From JAJZAM01 sp027391075 (GTDB lineage: Bacteria > Actinomycetota > Acidimicrobiia > Acidimicrobiales > Palsa-688), in contig DAHYHI010000024.1 of assembly GCA_027391075.1 (NCBI GenBank), forward strand, positions 45,974 to 109,973: a stretch of 64,000 bases of DNA, read 5' to 3'. A program made the position numbers and the translations under genes. The notes beneath the pieces are model-generated. The model saw only the letters and a program-made list of their open reading frames with translations, was not told the origin of the DNA and made no database searches. Shown piece by piece: positions 1 through 7,787 of the stretch. The first letter of the stretch is position 1. Each line of letters starts with the position of its first letter.

Positions 1-233
1 CGCAGCAGCGTCGGACGGCCCAAGGGTAGGGCTTCGACGGCGGCAGCCCGCACGCTCGCCTGGGCGCAGTCGCCCCCCACGAAACCTTCGATAGAGCCGT
101 CGGCGTGGATGATCGCCTCGTCGCCGGGCTTCGCCGACGTCGGCGGCTGGGCGCAGACGACCCGGGCGTGCACGAAAGGCACCCGAGCGGAGCGAAGCTC
201 CGCCGCGCGCTGGGACAGGTCCTGGCGGATCAT
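1..233 (-). CDS. XdhC/CoxF-family molybdenum-hydroxylase maturation protein (3' end beyond window)
   Basis: Reading the minus strand from an ATG at 233 gives an open frame to the window edge, about 77 residues. It contains FVHARVVCAQPPTSAKPGDE followed by a segment ending IEGFVGGDCAQASVR. This matches the N-terminal XdhC_CoxI domain: a conserved region, then a G(W/F)VGGxC motif with its Cys. Members help insert or sulfurate the molybdenum cofactor of xanthine and CO dehydrogenases. The gene starts 16 bases after the coxL stop on the same strand, so it is probably the fourth gene of the cox operon. Only the N-terminal part is visible; whether it is CoxF or CoxI cannot be decided. Confidence 0.8.
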   Translation of the reverse strand, partial: MIRQDLSQRAAELRSARVPFVHARVVCAQPPTSAKPGDEAIIHADGSIEGFVGGDCAQASVRAAAVEALPLGRPTLL

Positions 234-249
234 CGCTTACCAGTAGCCT

Positions 250-2673
250 TCACTCGATCGCCAGGTCCGGCCGTATCGGCCTGCCCTGCAAAGCCCGCCA
301 AGTGACTGCGGGCGTGAACGGCATGTCCGCGGCGCGTATCTGCAAAGCGTCGAGGACGGCGTTGACTACCGCCGGGGGCGACCCGACAGTCGCCGACTCT
401 CCCACGCCTTTCACGCCGATCGGGTGGTGAGGAGACGGGGTTACCGTCTCGCCGAGCTCCCAGCTCGGGCATTCCATCGACGTGGGAAGCAGGTAGTCCA
501 TGAAGGACCCGCCCAGGTTGTTCCCGTCCGAGTCGAACGCGATCACTTCCATCAGCGCCATGCCGACACCGTCGGCGAGACCGCCGTGGACTTGACCCTC
601 GACGATCATCGGGTTGATCCGCGGCCCGCAGTCGTCGACTGCGATGAAACGCCGGACTTTGACCGCTCCCGTCTGGGGGTCGACGTCGACCACGCAGATG
701 TAAGCCCCGAACGGGTAGGTGAGGTTGGGTGGGTTGTAGACCACAGAGGCGTCCAGGTGCCCTTCGACGCCTTCGGGTAGTTCCAGGCTGCTGTGGGCTG
801 CCATGGCTATCTCCGCCATCGTCTTGCCGGCCGCGTGGTCGCCTTTCACGTACCAACGGCCGTGCTCCCATTCGAGGTCCTCGACGGAGCATTCGAGCGC
901 TGCAGCCGCTATCACCTTGGCCTTCTCCTTCACCCGCTGAGCGGCCACAGCCGCAGCGGCCCCGGAGACCGGCGTGGAGCGCGACCCGTAAGTGCCGAGT
1001 CCGAACGGCGTGTTGTCGGTGTCCCCGTGGATCACTTCAATGTCTTCAGGAGGGATCCCGATGACGTGCGAGACTATCTGAGCGAAGGTCGTCTCGTGGC
1101 CTTGGCCCTGGGTTTGGACGCTGAGGCGTAGTTGGGCCTTGCCGGTGGGGTGCAGCCGCAACTCGCAACCGTCGGCCATGCCCAGGCCGAGAATGTCCAT
1201 GTGCTTGCGGGGGCCTGCCCCTACCGCCTCGGTGAAGAACGATATTCCTATGCCCATCAGCGGTGCCGACGGGTCTGCACCCGGTTTGGCCGCCTCCTCC
1301 CGGCGCTTGGCCTGCTCTGCGCGAAGCTCGTCGTAGCCGGCTATTCGCATCGCCTCCTCCAGCGCCCTTGGGTAGTTACCGGAGTCGTAAACCCAGCCGG
1401 TCGGCGACGTGTAGGGGAACTGCTCGGGTCGTAGAAGGTTCTTCATGCGCAGCTCGGCGGGGTCCATGCCAAGCTCGAAGGCGAGGCAGTTGACCATCCG
1501 CTCGACGAGGTAGACCGCCTCGGTGATACGGAAAGAACACGCGTAGGCGACGCCGCCCAGCGCTTTGTTGGTGTACACGGCGGTCACTTTGCAGTGCGCA
1601 GCCGGGTAGTCGTAGGAGCCTGTGAACACGTGGAAGAACCCCGCCGGGAACTTCGTCGGCTGGGCAACGCCGTTGAAAGCGCCGTGATCGGCTAGCACGT
1701 TAACCCGCAGGCCGAGGATCTTGCCGTCCCTGGTAGCAGCGATCTCGCCGTGCATGTGGTAGTCCCTGGCGAACGACGTGGACATCAAGTTCTCAGAGCG
1801 GTCCTCCACCCACTTGACCGGGACGCCGGTGACGATCGACCCGACTATCGCCAGGACGTAGCCGGGATATATCCCCACCTTGTTACCGAACCCACCGCCG
1901 ATGTCGGGGGAGATCACCTGGATCTTCTGCTCCGGCAGGCCGGCCACCAGAGCGTAGACGGTTCGGTGCGCGTGCGGGGCCTGCGTCGTGGTCCAAATCG
2001 TCAGCTTGCCGGTGACCTTGTCCATGTGCGCCACAGCACCGCAGGTCTCCATAGGCGCGGGGTGGACCCTAGGGTAGATCATGTCCTCGGCGACGACAAC
2101 CTCTGCGTTGGCGAACACTTCGTCGCAGGCTGCGGCGTCGCCGGCTTCCCAGTCGTAGATGTGGTTGTCTGTTCGGCCTTCGAGGTCGTCTCGGATCAAG
2201 GGAGCGTCTGGGTCCAGCGCGTGGCGGGCGTCGACGACGGCCGGAAGTGGCTCGTATTCGACCTCTATCAGCTCCAGAGCGTCACGAGCCGAGTACTCGT
2301 CTTCGGCGATGACGAAAGCGACCTCTTGACCTTGGAAGCGGACCTTGTCGGTCGCCAGCACGGCGACGACGTCCCCCGAGAGGGTGGGCATCCAAGCCAG
2401 GTTCAGCCCTTCGAGGGTCTTTCCGGTGATCACCGCTTTGACCTTCGGGTGAGCCTCAGCAGCGGAAGTGTCGATCGAAACGATCTTCGCGTGGGCGTAG
2501 GAGCTGCGCAGGATCGCCCCGTGAAGCATGCCCGGCAGCACGAGGTCATCCACGTAGTGGCCTTGACCGCGCACGAAGCGGGCGTCCTCTTTGCGCAGCA
2601 TCCTCCCGAAGCCGAGCGGGTTCCCGGCGGGGCTGGTCGGCGCGTCGGGGCTCGGGGTTTCTGTAGCTGTCAT
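250..2673 (-). CDS. coxL: Aerobic carbon monoxide dehydrogenase, large (molybdopterin) subunit, form I
   Basis: 807 residues, the usual length for the molybdopterin subunit of CO dehydrogenase. It carries the form I active-site signature AYACSFR at residues 376-382, with the Cys (C379) that bridges copper to molybdenum in characterised CoxL. The C-terminal KGVGES motif holds the catalytic Glu of the xanthine oxidase superfamily, and DIGGGFGNK (about 257-265) is a cofactor-contact loop. The enzyme oxidises CO to CO2 and passes electrons through CoxS clusters and CoxM FAD to quinone. The start ATG overlaps the coxS stop by four bases (ATGA). The gene order M-S-L and the AYxCSFR motif separate it from form II homologues, which carry AYRGAGR. 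Confidence in true CO oxidation is high but rests on motif and order only. Confidence 0.95.
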   Translation of the reverse strand: MTATETPSPDAPTSPAGNPLGFGRMLRKEDARFVRGQGHYVDDLVLPGMLHGAILRSSYAHAKIVSIDTSAAEAHPKVKAVITGKTLEGLNLAWMPTLSGDVVAVLATDKVRFQGQEVAFVIAEDEYSARDALELIEVEYEPLPAVVDARHALDPDAPLIRDDLEGRTDNHIYDWEAGDAAACDEVFANAEVVVAEDMIYPRVHPAPMETCGAVAHMDKVTGKLTIWTTTQAPHAHRTVYALVAGLPEQKIQVISPDIGGGFGNKVGIYPGYVLAIVGSIVTGVPVKWVEDRSENLMSTSFARDYHMHGEIAATRDGKILGLRVNVLADHGAFNGVAQPTKFPAGFFHVFTGSYDYPAAHCKVTAVYTNKALGGVAYACSFRITEAVYLVERMVNCLAFELGMDPAELRMKNLLRPEQFPYTSPTGWVYDSGNYPRALEEAMRIAGYDELRAEQAKRREEAAKPGADPSAPLMGIGISFFTEAVGAGPRKHMDILGLGMADGCELRLHPTGKAQLRLSVQTQGQGHETTFAQIVSHVIGIPPEDIEVIHGDTDNTPFGLGTYGSRSTPVSGAAAAVAAQRVKEKAKVIAAAALECSVEDLEWEHGRWYVKGDHAAGKTMAEIAMAAHSSLELPEGVEGHLDASVVYNPPNLTYPFGAYICVVDVDPQTGAVKVRRFIAVDDCGPRINPMIVEGQVHGGLADGVGMALMEVIAFDSDGNNLGGSFMDYLLPTSMECPSWELGETVTPSPHHPIGVKGVGESATVGSPPAVVNAVLDALQIRAADMPFTPAVTWRALQGRPIRPDLAIE

Positions 2674-3170
2674 AGCACGGCCTCCTCGGCTTCACGGTCT
2701 GAGCGACCGGTTTCGGCTTGTTTGCGGGCGGCCCAGCGGATCGCCCTGACTATGTTCTCGTAGCCGGTGCAGCGGCACAGGTTCCCTGAGATCGCCTCGC
2801 GGATGGTCGCTTCGTCGGGGTCGGGGTCACGGTCCAAAAGCGCTCTGGCGACCATCATCATCCCCGGGGTGCAAAAGCCGCACTGCAGGCCGTGCTCCTC
2901 GATGAAACCCTGCTGGACTGGGTCGAGCGTGTCGCCTTCCAACCCTTCGACACTTCGCACCGAGCGTCCGTCGGCCATCGCCGCGAGGGTCGTGCAGCTT
3001 TTAACCGGAAGCCCGTCCAGCCAGACGGTGCAGGCCCCGCAGTTGGAAGTGTCGCACCCCCAGTGCGTGCCGGTCATGCCCAGCGTGTTGCGCAGGTAGT
3101 GCACGAGAAGCAGACGGTCCTCGATGTCCGCCGAGGTTTCCCTGCCGTTGACTTCTATCGTCACTCTCAT
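2670..3170 (-). CDS. coxS: Carbon monoxide dehydrogenase, small [2Fe-2S] subunit
   Basis: 166 residues with both iron-sulfur domains of the family. The N-terminal plant-ferredoxin-like domain has GCDTSNCGACTVW and a later Cys at VKSC. The C-terminal helical domain has CGFCTPGMMM and GNLCRCTGYENI. It transfers electrons from the molybdenum site of CoxL to the FAD of CoxM. It begins 2 bases after the coxM stop and ends in a 4-base overlap with coxL, so the three genes are one translational unit. Residues 150-166 form a charged tail. Confidence 0.95.
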   Translation of the reverse strand: MRVTIEVNGRETSADIEDRLLLVHYLRNTLGMTGTHWGCDTSNCGACTVWLDGLPVKSCTTLAAMADGRSVRSVEGLEGDTLDPVQQGFIEEHGLQCGFCTPGMMMVARALLDRDPDPDEATIREAISGNLCRCTGYENIVRAIRWAARKQAETGRSDREAEEAVL

Positions 3171-3172
3171 CT

Positions 3173-4075
3173 TTAGTCCTCCACTCCTCGGGTTTCTCCT
3201 CGGCCTCTGCCTACTCGTGCCGCGGCTATCGACCTGCGCAGCGCTCTGGCCACTAGCACCGAAACCAGGTGACGTTTGTAGTCCTCGGGTCCTCGCTGGT
3301 CCACGGTTGGGTTGCAGCTCGAAGCGCAGATAGCCGCCGCGGCTTCTACTGCCTCGTCGTCAGGTTGGGCTCCCAAGAGGGCCGCTTCGGCCTCCGCGCA
3401 GGTGAAATGCTCCGCACCAACCGCGGTGATCCCCAGCCCCACGTCAGATATGCGATCCCCGTCGAGCACTACGAAGGCCCCGGCTGCCGCTATCGACCAG
3501 TCCCCCGCCCGCCGCTCCACCTTCTCGTACGCGCTGCCGACCGACGTGCGGATCGGCACGCGCACTTCTACGAGGATCTCCCCGTCGCCGACCGCCGTCT
3601 CGTAGGGGCCTACGTGGAACTCTCTCAGGGGCACCCGGCGGACACCGCCCGTCGAGCGGATGACCACTTCGCCTCGAAGCGCAGCAAAGACCGCTGAAAG
3701 GTCCTCGGAGGGATCCGCCTGGCAGAGGGATCCGCCGACGGTACCCCGGTTTCGCACCAGCGGATCGGCGATCACCCTCTCTGCCTCGGCGAATATCCGG
3801 TAGTGCTCGCCGAGCAGGGGCGACTCGAGCACGGCGGCGTGCCTCGTCATAGCGCCGATGGCCAGGTGGTCCCCGTCGACCCTGACGTAGTCGAGCTCTG
3901 CAAGACCGTTGATGTCTACGAGCGCCTCGGGCCGGGCCAGTCGGAGCTTCATCATCGGCAGGAGGCTGTGACCCCCCGCGACCAGCCTGGCCTCGGGCCC
4001 ATAACGTCCGAGCAGCGCGAGCGCCTCATCGACGCTGCTGGCCCGCTCGTAGGTGAAAGGTGCTGGAACCTGCAA
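3173..4075 (-). CDS. coxM: Carbon monoxide dehydrogenase, medium (FAD) subunit
   Basis: 300 residues, the normal size for CoxM. The two FAD-binding signatures are present: VAGGHSLLPMMKLR (AGGHS, about 32-45) and RNRGTVGGSL followed by ADPSED (TIGG-like, about 109-124). The start codon is TTG, preceded by a G-rich ribosome site (AAAGGGGG). It is first in the cox operon, directly facing the divergent LysR gene. The order coxM-coxS-coxL is the form I arrangement. The protein accepts electrons from CoxS and delivers them to the quinone pool. The last 20 residues are Arg-rich and poorly conserved. Confidence 0.94.
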   Translation of the reverse strand: MQVPAPFTYERASSVDEALALLGRYGPEARLVAGGHSLLPMMKLRLARPEALVDINGLAELDYVRVDGDHLAIGAMTRHAAVLESPLLGEHYRIFAEAERVIADPLVRNRGTVGGSLCQADPSEDLSAVFAALRGEVVIRSTGGVRRVPLREFHVGPYETAVGDGEILVEVRVPIRTSVGSAYEKVERRAGDWSIAAAGAFVVLDGDRISDVGLGITAVGAEHFTCAEAEAALLGAQPDDEAVEAAAAICASSCNPTVDQRGPEDYKRHLVSVLVARALRRSIAAARVGRGRGETRGVED

Positions 4076-4122
4076 TGTTCAACCCCCTTTTTTAGCTCCG
4101 GCCTCGCCGGACCCGGGTTTAT

Positions 4123-4200
4123 CCGAACCGTATCTTCATCCGGCCAACCGGGACTGTCAACGGCCGGCTAAGCGAACGGTTATCTGCACCAGCCCGTTCG
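4123..4200. promoter_or_regulatory. Candidate LysR-type operator between coxM and the divergent regulator
   Basis: The 164-base gap between coxM and the LysR gene holds a perfect 7-base inverted repeat, CGAACGG (4173-4179) and CCGTTCG (4194-4200), separated by 14 bases. A related copy, CGAACCGTATC, lies at 4124-4134. It resembles CGAACGGTTATC at 4173-4184 in the same orientation. LysR regulators commonly bind such spaced dyads plus a second half-site near the target promoter. Direct binding is an inference. Confidence 0.45.
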
Positions 4201-4239
4201 TGGTACATGTATGGGAGTGCTCCGCTCGACGTTACCCTC

Positions 4240-5205
4240 ATGACTCTCACACAACTCGAGGTGTTCGTCTTGGTGGCACGCCTCGGATCGGTGAAGGCGG
4301 CTGCGGACGCCCTCGGGGTGAGCGAACCGGCGGTGTCCGGGGCGCTCGCCGCCCTGAGGCGCCAGCTCGACGACCCTCTGGTCACAAGAACCCCCACCGG
4401 TATGGCTCTCAGCCCCGCCGGGCAGCGTTTCGTTCCGATCGCTTCGCAGATAGTCGGCTTGGCCGCCGAAGGTGAGGCGGCGGTGCGCAGCGCCAACGGG
4501 TCCCCCGAGCGTGTGCGCACCGCCGCGACGTCGACGGTAGCGGAGTTCGTCGCGCCGCCGCTGCTCGCCACTTTCAGCACACGAGCGCCGAACGTGGAGA
4601 CGACATTGGGCGTCACCGAATCAGCCGCTATGCCGGCTCTTTTGCACGAGCGACTCGCTGACGTCTGTTTCGGCCCACGCCTCACCGGCGATTCCGCCGG
4701 GGGGATCGTCAGCGAGGCTATGATGCGCTACGGGCTGGTCGTGGTCGCCTCGCCGGACTTCCACCTGACGGGCCGGGGTCCTCTGCGTTGGGAGGCTCTC
4801 GTCGGCGAGGACTGGCTCGTCGCCCCGTCAGGCATCGACCCTTCCAGCGAGGTCGGCATGCTGATGCAGCGTCTCAGGGTCCCTGACCGCAGGGTTAGGG
4901 TTTTCCCCAACCAGGCGGCGGCGTGGTCGGCCGCTGCGGCCGGCGCTGGCGTAGCCCCGGCGATATCGCACCTCGTCAAGCCGGAGATAGACCGCAAGGT
5001 ACTGTGCCGTCTCGCTGTCGAGTCGACCCCTGTGAATTTGATGTGGTACGTGAGCACGCTCAGATCGGAGCGTCGCCCTCCGGGGGTGGCCGCGTTGGTG
5101 CGCTTCCTGGCGACCAGCGAGGCCGTGCAGGCGATGCACAGAAGCGATGGGGCGGTCCCACCTAGCAGGTTCCGCCCGCCAGTGTACGTGACGCTTTGGA
5201 GCTGA
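4240..5205 (+). CDS. LysR-family transcriptional regulator (CutR-like, probably of the cox operon)
   Basis: 321 residues from the ATG at 4240, which places the helix-turn-helix at the usual position (MTLTQLEVFVLVARLGSVKA, then a recognition region with SEPAVSGALAALRRQL). An upstream in-frame ATG at 4207 would add 11 residues not typical of the family. The rest resembles the two-lobed LysR effector domain. It is transcribed away from coxMSL. In mycobacteria the LysR protein CutR lies next to the CO dehydrogenase genes and activates them, so this gene probably does the same. No clear Shine-Dalgarno sequence precedes either start, which would fit a leaderless or short-leader mRNA. Confidence 0.88.
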   Translation: MTLTQLEVFVLVARLGSVKAAADALGVSEPAVSGALAALRRQLDDPLVTRTPTGMALSPAGQRFVPIASQIVGLAAEGEAAVRSANGSPERVRTAATSTVAEFVAPPLLATFSTRAPNVETTLGVTESAAMPALLHERLADVCFGPRLTGDSAGGIVSEAMMRYGLVVVASPDFHLTGRGPLRWEALVGEDWLVAPSGIDPSSEVGMLMQRLRVPDRRVRVFPNQAAAWSAAAAGAGVAPAISHLVKPEIDRKVLCRLAVESTPVNLMWYVSTLRSERRPPGVAALVRFLATSEAVQAMHRSDGAVPPSRFRPPVYVTLWS

Positions 5206-5379
5206 AAAAGCCTCCTCCCGAGCAGCCCTGGAAGCGTAACCCGACCAACGCCGGCTACATGAGCTGGGTCTGTAAGATCCGGGGAACGTCTAGACGACCA
5301 TGTGAAAGTGTCCACGGGGGACTTTCGCGCCTAGGCTATCTTTGATCCGGATTGTGATAACGCCAAGGTGGTGGTGGTG

Positions 5380-5823
5380 ATGAGCGCGTCCGGAGCCAGC
5401 GTGGAAACCCGATGTCCAGTGTGCGACAAGAAGAACCGCGTACCGGCAGCAGCCTCGGGCATACCGCGCTGCGGGCACTGCCACGCGGCGTTAGCGTGGA
5501 TCGTTGAGGCGGACGACGCAAACTTCGACCTTGTTGCAGTCAAATCACCCATCCCGGTGTTGGTGGACCTCTGGGCGCCTTGGTGCGGACCGTGCCGGAT
5601 GGTCAGCCCGACGGTGGAGCAGATGGCGACTCAGTTCGCTGGCCGGCTGAAAGTCGTCAAGGTCAACGTCGACGAGGCTCCGGCCACGGCGCGCCGCTAC
5701 GAGGCGATGAGCATACCCACGCTGCTCGTGCTCAAAGGTGGTAAGACCGTAGAAAGGATAGTCGGTGCACTCCCCGCACCGCAGCTGCGGACGAAGGTCT
5801 CCGCTGCTCTCGAAGGCCTTTAG
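5380..5823 (+). CDS. trxC: Thioredoxin 2 with N-terminal zinc ribbon
   Basis: 147 residues. The N-terminus has two zinc-binding pairs, CPVC (12-15) and CGHC (31-34), typical of the TrxC/thioredoxin-2 type. A normal thioredoxin fold follows with the redox motif WCGPC (68-72) and a cis-Pro segment SIPTLLV. It should be a cytosolic protein-disulfide reductase, with the zinc ribbon possibly acting as a redox sensor as in E. coli Trx2. The ATG at 5380 is preferred; GTG codons from 5368 are also in frame, and AAGG at 5365-5368 can serve as ribosome site for the ATG. It is flanked by unrelated genes and seems monocistronic. Confidence 0.92.
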   Translation: MSASGASVETRCPVCDKKNRVPAAASGIPRCGHCHAALAWIVEADDANFDLVAVKSPIPVLVDLWAPWCGPCRMVSPTVEQMATQFAGRLKVVKVNVDEAPATARRYEAMSIPTLLVLKGGKTVERIVGALPAPQLRTKVSAALEGL

Positions 5824-5926
5824 CACCCAGAGCAGACGGTGCGCAGCCAGGACAGAGGGGTATCCGCTGTCGCACACCGGCGAGGAGCGCGTCGTGGGCT
5901 GCCGGGCAAGGCCCGTCTTACTAGCC

Positions 5927-5948
5927 GACCATATGGTAGCATATGGTC
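5927..5948. promoter_or_regulatory. Palindromic operator overlapping the antitoxin start
   Basis: GACCATATG (5927-5935) and CATATGGTC (5940-5948) form a perfect 9-base inverted repeat around GTAG. ACCATATGGT within it is itself a 10-base palindrome. The repeat covers the first possible start codon (5943) of the ribbon-helix-helix antitoxin. Antitoxins of this type bind such sites to repress their own operon. Confidence 0.65.
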
Positions 5949-6197
5949 ATGGCACGGATGCAGACGTTGGTACAGCTAGACGAACAGCTCGTGGCCCTGC
6001 TCGACCAACGGGCGTCGAAGTCGGGTGCATCCCGGTCGGCCTTGATCCGCCAGGCCATAGAGGCATACCTCGCCGGGGATGTCGACGCTGCGGTCGACGA
6101 AGCAATAGTGACAGGATACGAGCGCATCCCCGCCGAGGACCCGTCCGCCGACGTGATAGCGCTGGCGACGGCGAGCATCGAGGCTGAACCGTGGTGA
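5943..6197 (+). CDS. Ribbon-helix-helix antitoxin of a MazF/PemK-type module
   Basis: 84 residues (82 if the second ATG at 5949 is used). The N-terminal half, LVQLDEQLVALLDQRASKSG then RSALIRQAIEAYL, fits the RHH fold: a beta strand for DNA contact followed by two helices. The acidic C-terminal tail (about residues 50-84) is the expected toxin-neutralising segment. It overlaps the downstream MazF-like gene by 7 bases, so the pair is co-translated. The palindrome at 5927-5948 covers its start and suggests autoregulation. Start choice is uncertain because there is no clear ribosome site. Confidence 0.85.
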   Translation: MVMARMQTLVQLDEQLVALLDQRASKSGASRSALIRQAIEAYLAGDVDAAVDEAIVTGYERIPAEDPSADVIALATASIEAEPW

Positions 6198-6505
6198 ACC
6201 GAGGTGAGATGTGGTGGGCAGAGTCGCCGAACGACAAGCGGCGACCCTACCTTGTCCTCACCCGGCAAGGAGCGATCCCAGTTCTAAAGACGCTGATCGC
6301 CGTCCCCGCCACGCGTCGGATACGGGGAATCCCTACCGAGGTCGCGCTCGACGAGGCTGACGGCATGCCTGAACCCTGCGCTCTAAGTTTTGACAACGTG
6401 GCGGCGATACCGAAGGCGTGGATGGTGGAGCGCATCTGCCGTCTCGGCCCTGAGCGCCTCCACGACGTATGCCGAGCTTTGTCTATAGCCGCTGGCTGCG
6501 GCTGA
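6191..6505 (+). CDS. MazF/PemK-family toxin (predicted mRNA interferase)
   Basis: 104 residues, normal for the family. It starts NRGEMWWAESPNDKRRPYLVL, which has the RGE(V/M)W and RP.LVL patterns of the PemK/MazF SH3-like barrel. The next conserved block is IAVPATRRIRGIPTEVAL, with a basic loop expected at the RNA-binding surface. The internal segment CALSFDNVAAIPKAWM matches the C..D.....P strand of the family. Known members cut RNA at short sequence motifs when freed from the antitoxin. The GTG start lies inside the antitoxin gene. Confidence 0.9.
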   Translation: MVNRGEMWWAESPNDKRRPYLVLTRQGAIPVLKTLIAVPATRRIRGIPTEVALDEADGMPEPCALSFDNVAAIPKAWMVERICRLGPERLHDVCRALSIAAGCG

Positions 6506-6579
6506 ACCCGTTGCCGCACAGCTTTGGGCTTCTCTAACGCTGATCATGCCGGACGGGCACAGCGCCGCGGCCCGCTCAC

Positions 6580-6600
6580 CTGGCCAGCCCGCTTGGTCAG
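6580..6600. terminator. Hairpin between convergent toxin and pilT genes
   Basis: CTGGCCA (6580-6586) can pair with TGGTCAG (6594-6600), seven pairs with one G-U, across a 7-base loop. It overlaps the pilT stop codon. There is no T-run, so it is a candidate bidirectional terminator only. Confidence 0.3.
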
Positions 6601-7700
6601 GCGACGCCGGCAGCTTCCCGCCTTACCGGCACCCCATCTGCCTCTAGTGACACCAGCAGGTCGTGCGGGCTGCTCGAGGCTGACAGCGCCGACTGGACGC
6701 TGATCCGCTTGTCTAGTACGAGCTTGCGGAGGGCCTGGTCGAAGCTTTGCATCCCGTGGTAGTCGCCTTCGGCGATCTGCTCTTGGATCGTGGCTCCGTC
6801 GTTGTTGGGGTCGGCGATCCTGTCTGCGATCCGGCCGGTGACCACCATCACCTCGATAGCCGCCACCCGCCCCTGGCCGTCCCTGGTGGCAACGAGGCGC
6901 TGGCTTATCACCCCGCGCAGCGCTCCGGCGAGGGTCATGCGAACCTGGTGGCTCTGAGCAGCAGGGAAGAAGTCGACCACCCTGTTGATGGTTTCGGTGG
7001 CGTTCGTCGTGTGCAGGGTCGAAAGCACGAGATGGCCCGTCTCGGCCGCTGCCAGGGCCGCCGATACGGTCTCCGCGTCTCGCATCTCGCCGACGAGTAT
7101 CACGTCGGGATCTTGGCGTAGCACCCTTCGCATGGCCTGCGCATAGTCTTCGGTGTCAGTACCGATCTCACGTTGCCAGATGACTGAGCGCTTGTCCGTG
7201 TGGATCACCTCTATCGGATCCTCGATGGTGATCACCTTGCACGCTCGGTTGGAGTTTATGTGGTCGATCATCGCCGCAAGCGTGGTCGTCTTACCGCTGC
7301 CTGTCGGACCGGTGACAAGGACCAGCCCACGCGGCTCTTCGGCAAGCTTGGTGACTACGGGCGGCAGGCCCAGTTCTGCGGCTGTCACGGCCACTGGGAG
7401 CACCCGCCGGAGCACCAAGGCGACTGTGCCGCGCTGCATGCACACGTTGCCCCTGAAACGTCCTATACCGGCGAAAGAGAGGGAGAAGTCTGCTTCTCCA
7501 GTTCGTTGGAACTCGGCCCAGCGTTTCGCCGGAATGACCTTGGACAGAACGGCCGTTAGATCCTCGTCGCTCACCGGCGGGAACGGCGCCGGGCGCAGAT
7601 CGGTGTTTACCCTGACCCGAGGCAGACCGCCAGCGCCGACGTGAAGGTCGGAACCTCCGAGCTTAACCAGGTGCGTCAACACCTGTGCGAGATCCCACAT
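6597..7700 (-). CDS. pilT: Type IV pilus retraction ATPase PilT
   Basis: 367 residues from the ATG at 7700; this start is preferred because MWDLAQVLTHLVKLGGSDLH is the standard PilT N-terminus, whereas the longer frame adds 21 unrelated residues. It has the SDLH motif, the Walker A GPTGSGKT (131-138), an Asp box (TIEDPIE), Walker B (DVILVGEMRD) and His box (STLHTTNATETINR). PilT hexamers hydrolyse ATP to depolymerise type IV pili. No pilin, pilB, pilC or pilM-Q genes are nearby, so this is a solitary copy. Close relatives PilU or a GspE-like ATPase are less likely given the overall pattern. Confidence 0.92.
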   Translation of the reverse strand: MWDLAQVLTHLVKLGGSDLHVGAGGLPRVRVNTDLRPAPFPPVSDEDLTAVLSKVIPAKRWAEFQRTGEADFSLSFAGIGRFRGNVCMQRGTVALVLRRVLPVAVTAAELGLPPVVTKLAEEPRGLVLVTGPTGSGKTTTLAAMIDHINSNRACKVITIEDPIEVIHTDKRSVIWQREIGTDTEDYAQAMRRVLRQDPDVILVGEMRDAETVSAALAAAETGHLVLSTLHTTNATETINRVVDFFPAAQSHQVRMTLAGALRGVISQRLVATRDGQGRVAAIEVMVVTGRIADRIADPNNDGATIQEQIAEGDYHGMQSFDQALRKLVLDKRISVQSALSASSSPHDLLVSLEADGVPVRREAAGVA

Positions 7701-7787
7701 ATCTAGGTCGTATCGGCAATCAGCGGGAGGACTAAAGCACAGACCCTTCGCTGGAACTGCCAATCGCGCGATCGGGGTGCTGTCGAG

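Noticed and set aside
230..892. 220-codon minus-strand frame inside coxL
   Set aside because: It runs in another frame of the well-supported coxL gene and is Arg/Gly/Pro-rich, as expected of a shadow frame in GC-rich DNA.
1750..2763. 337-codon plus-strand frame opposite coxL
   Set aside because: Antisense to coxL and coxS coding sequence, with no family resemblance.
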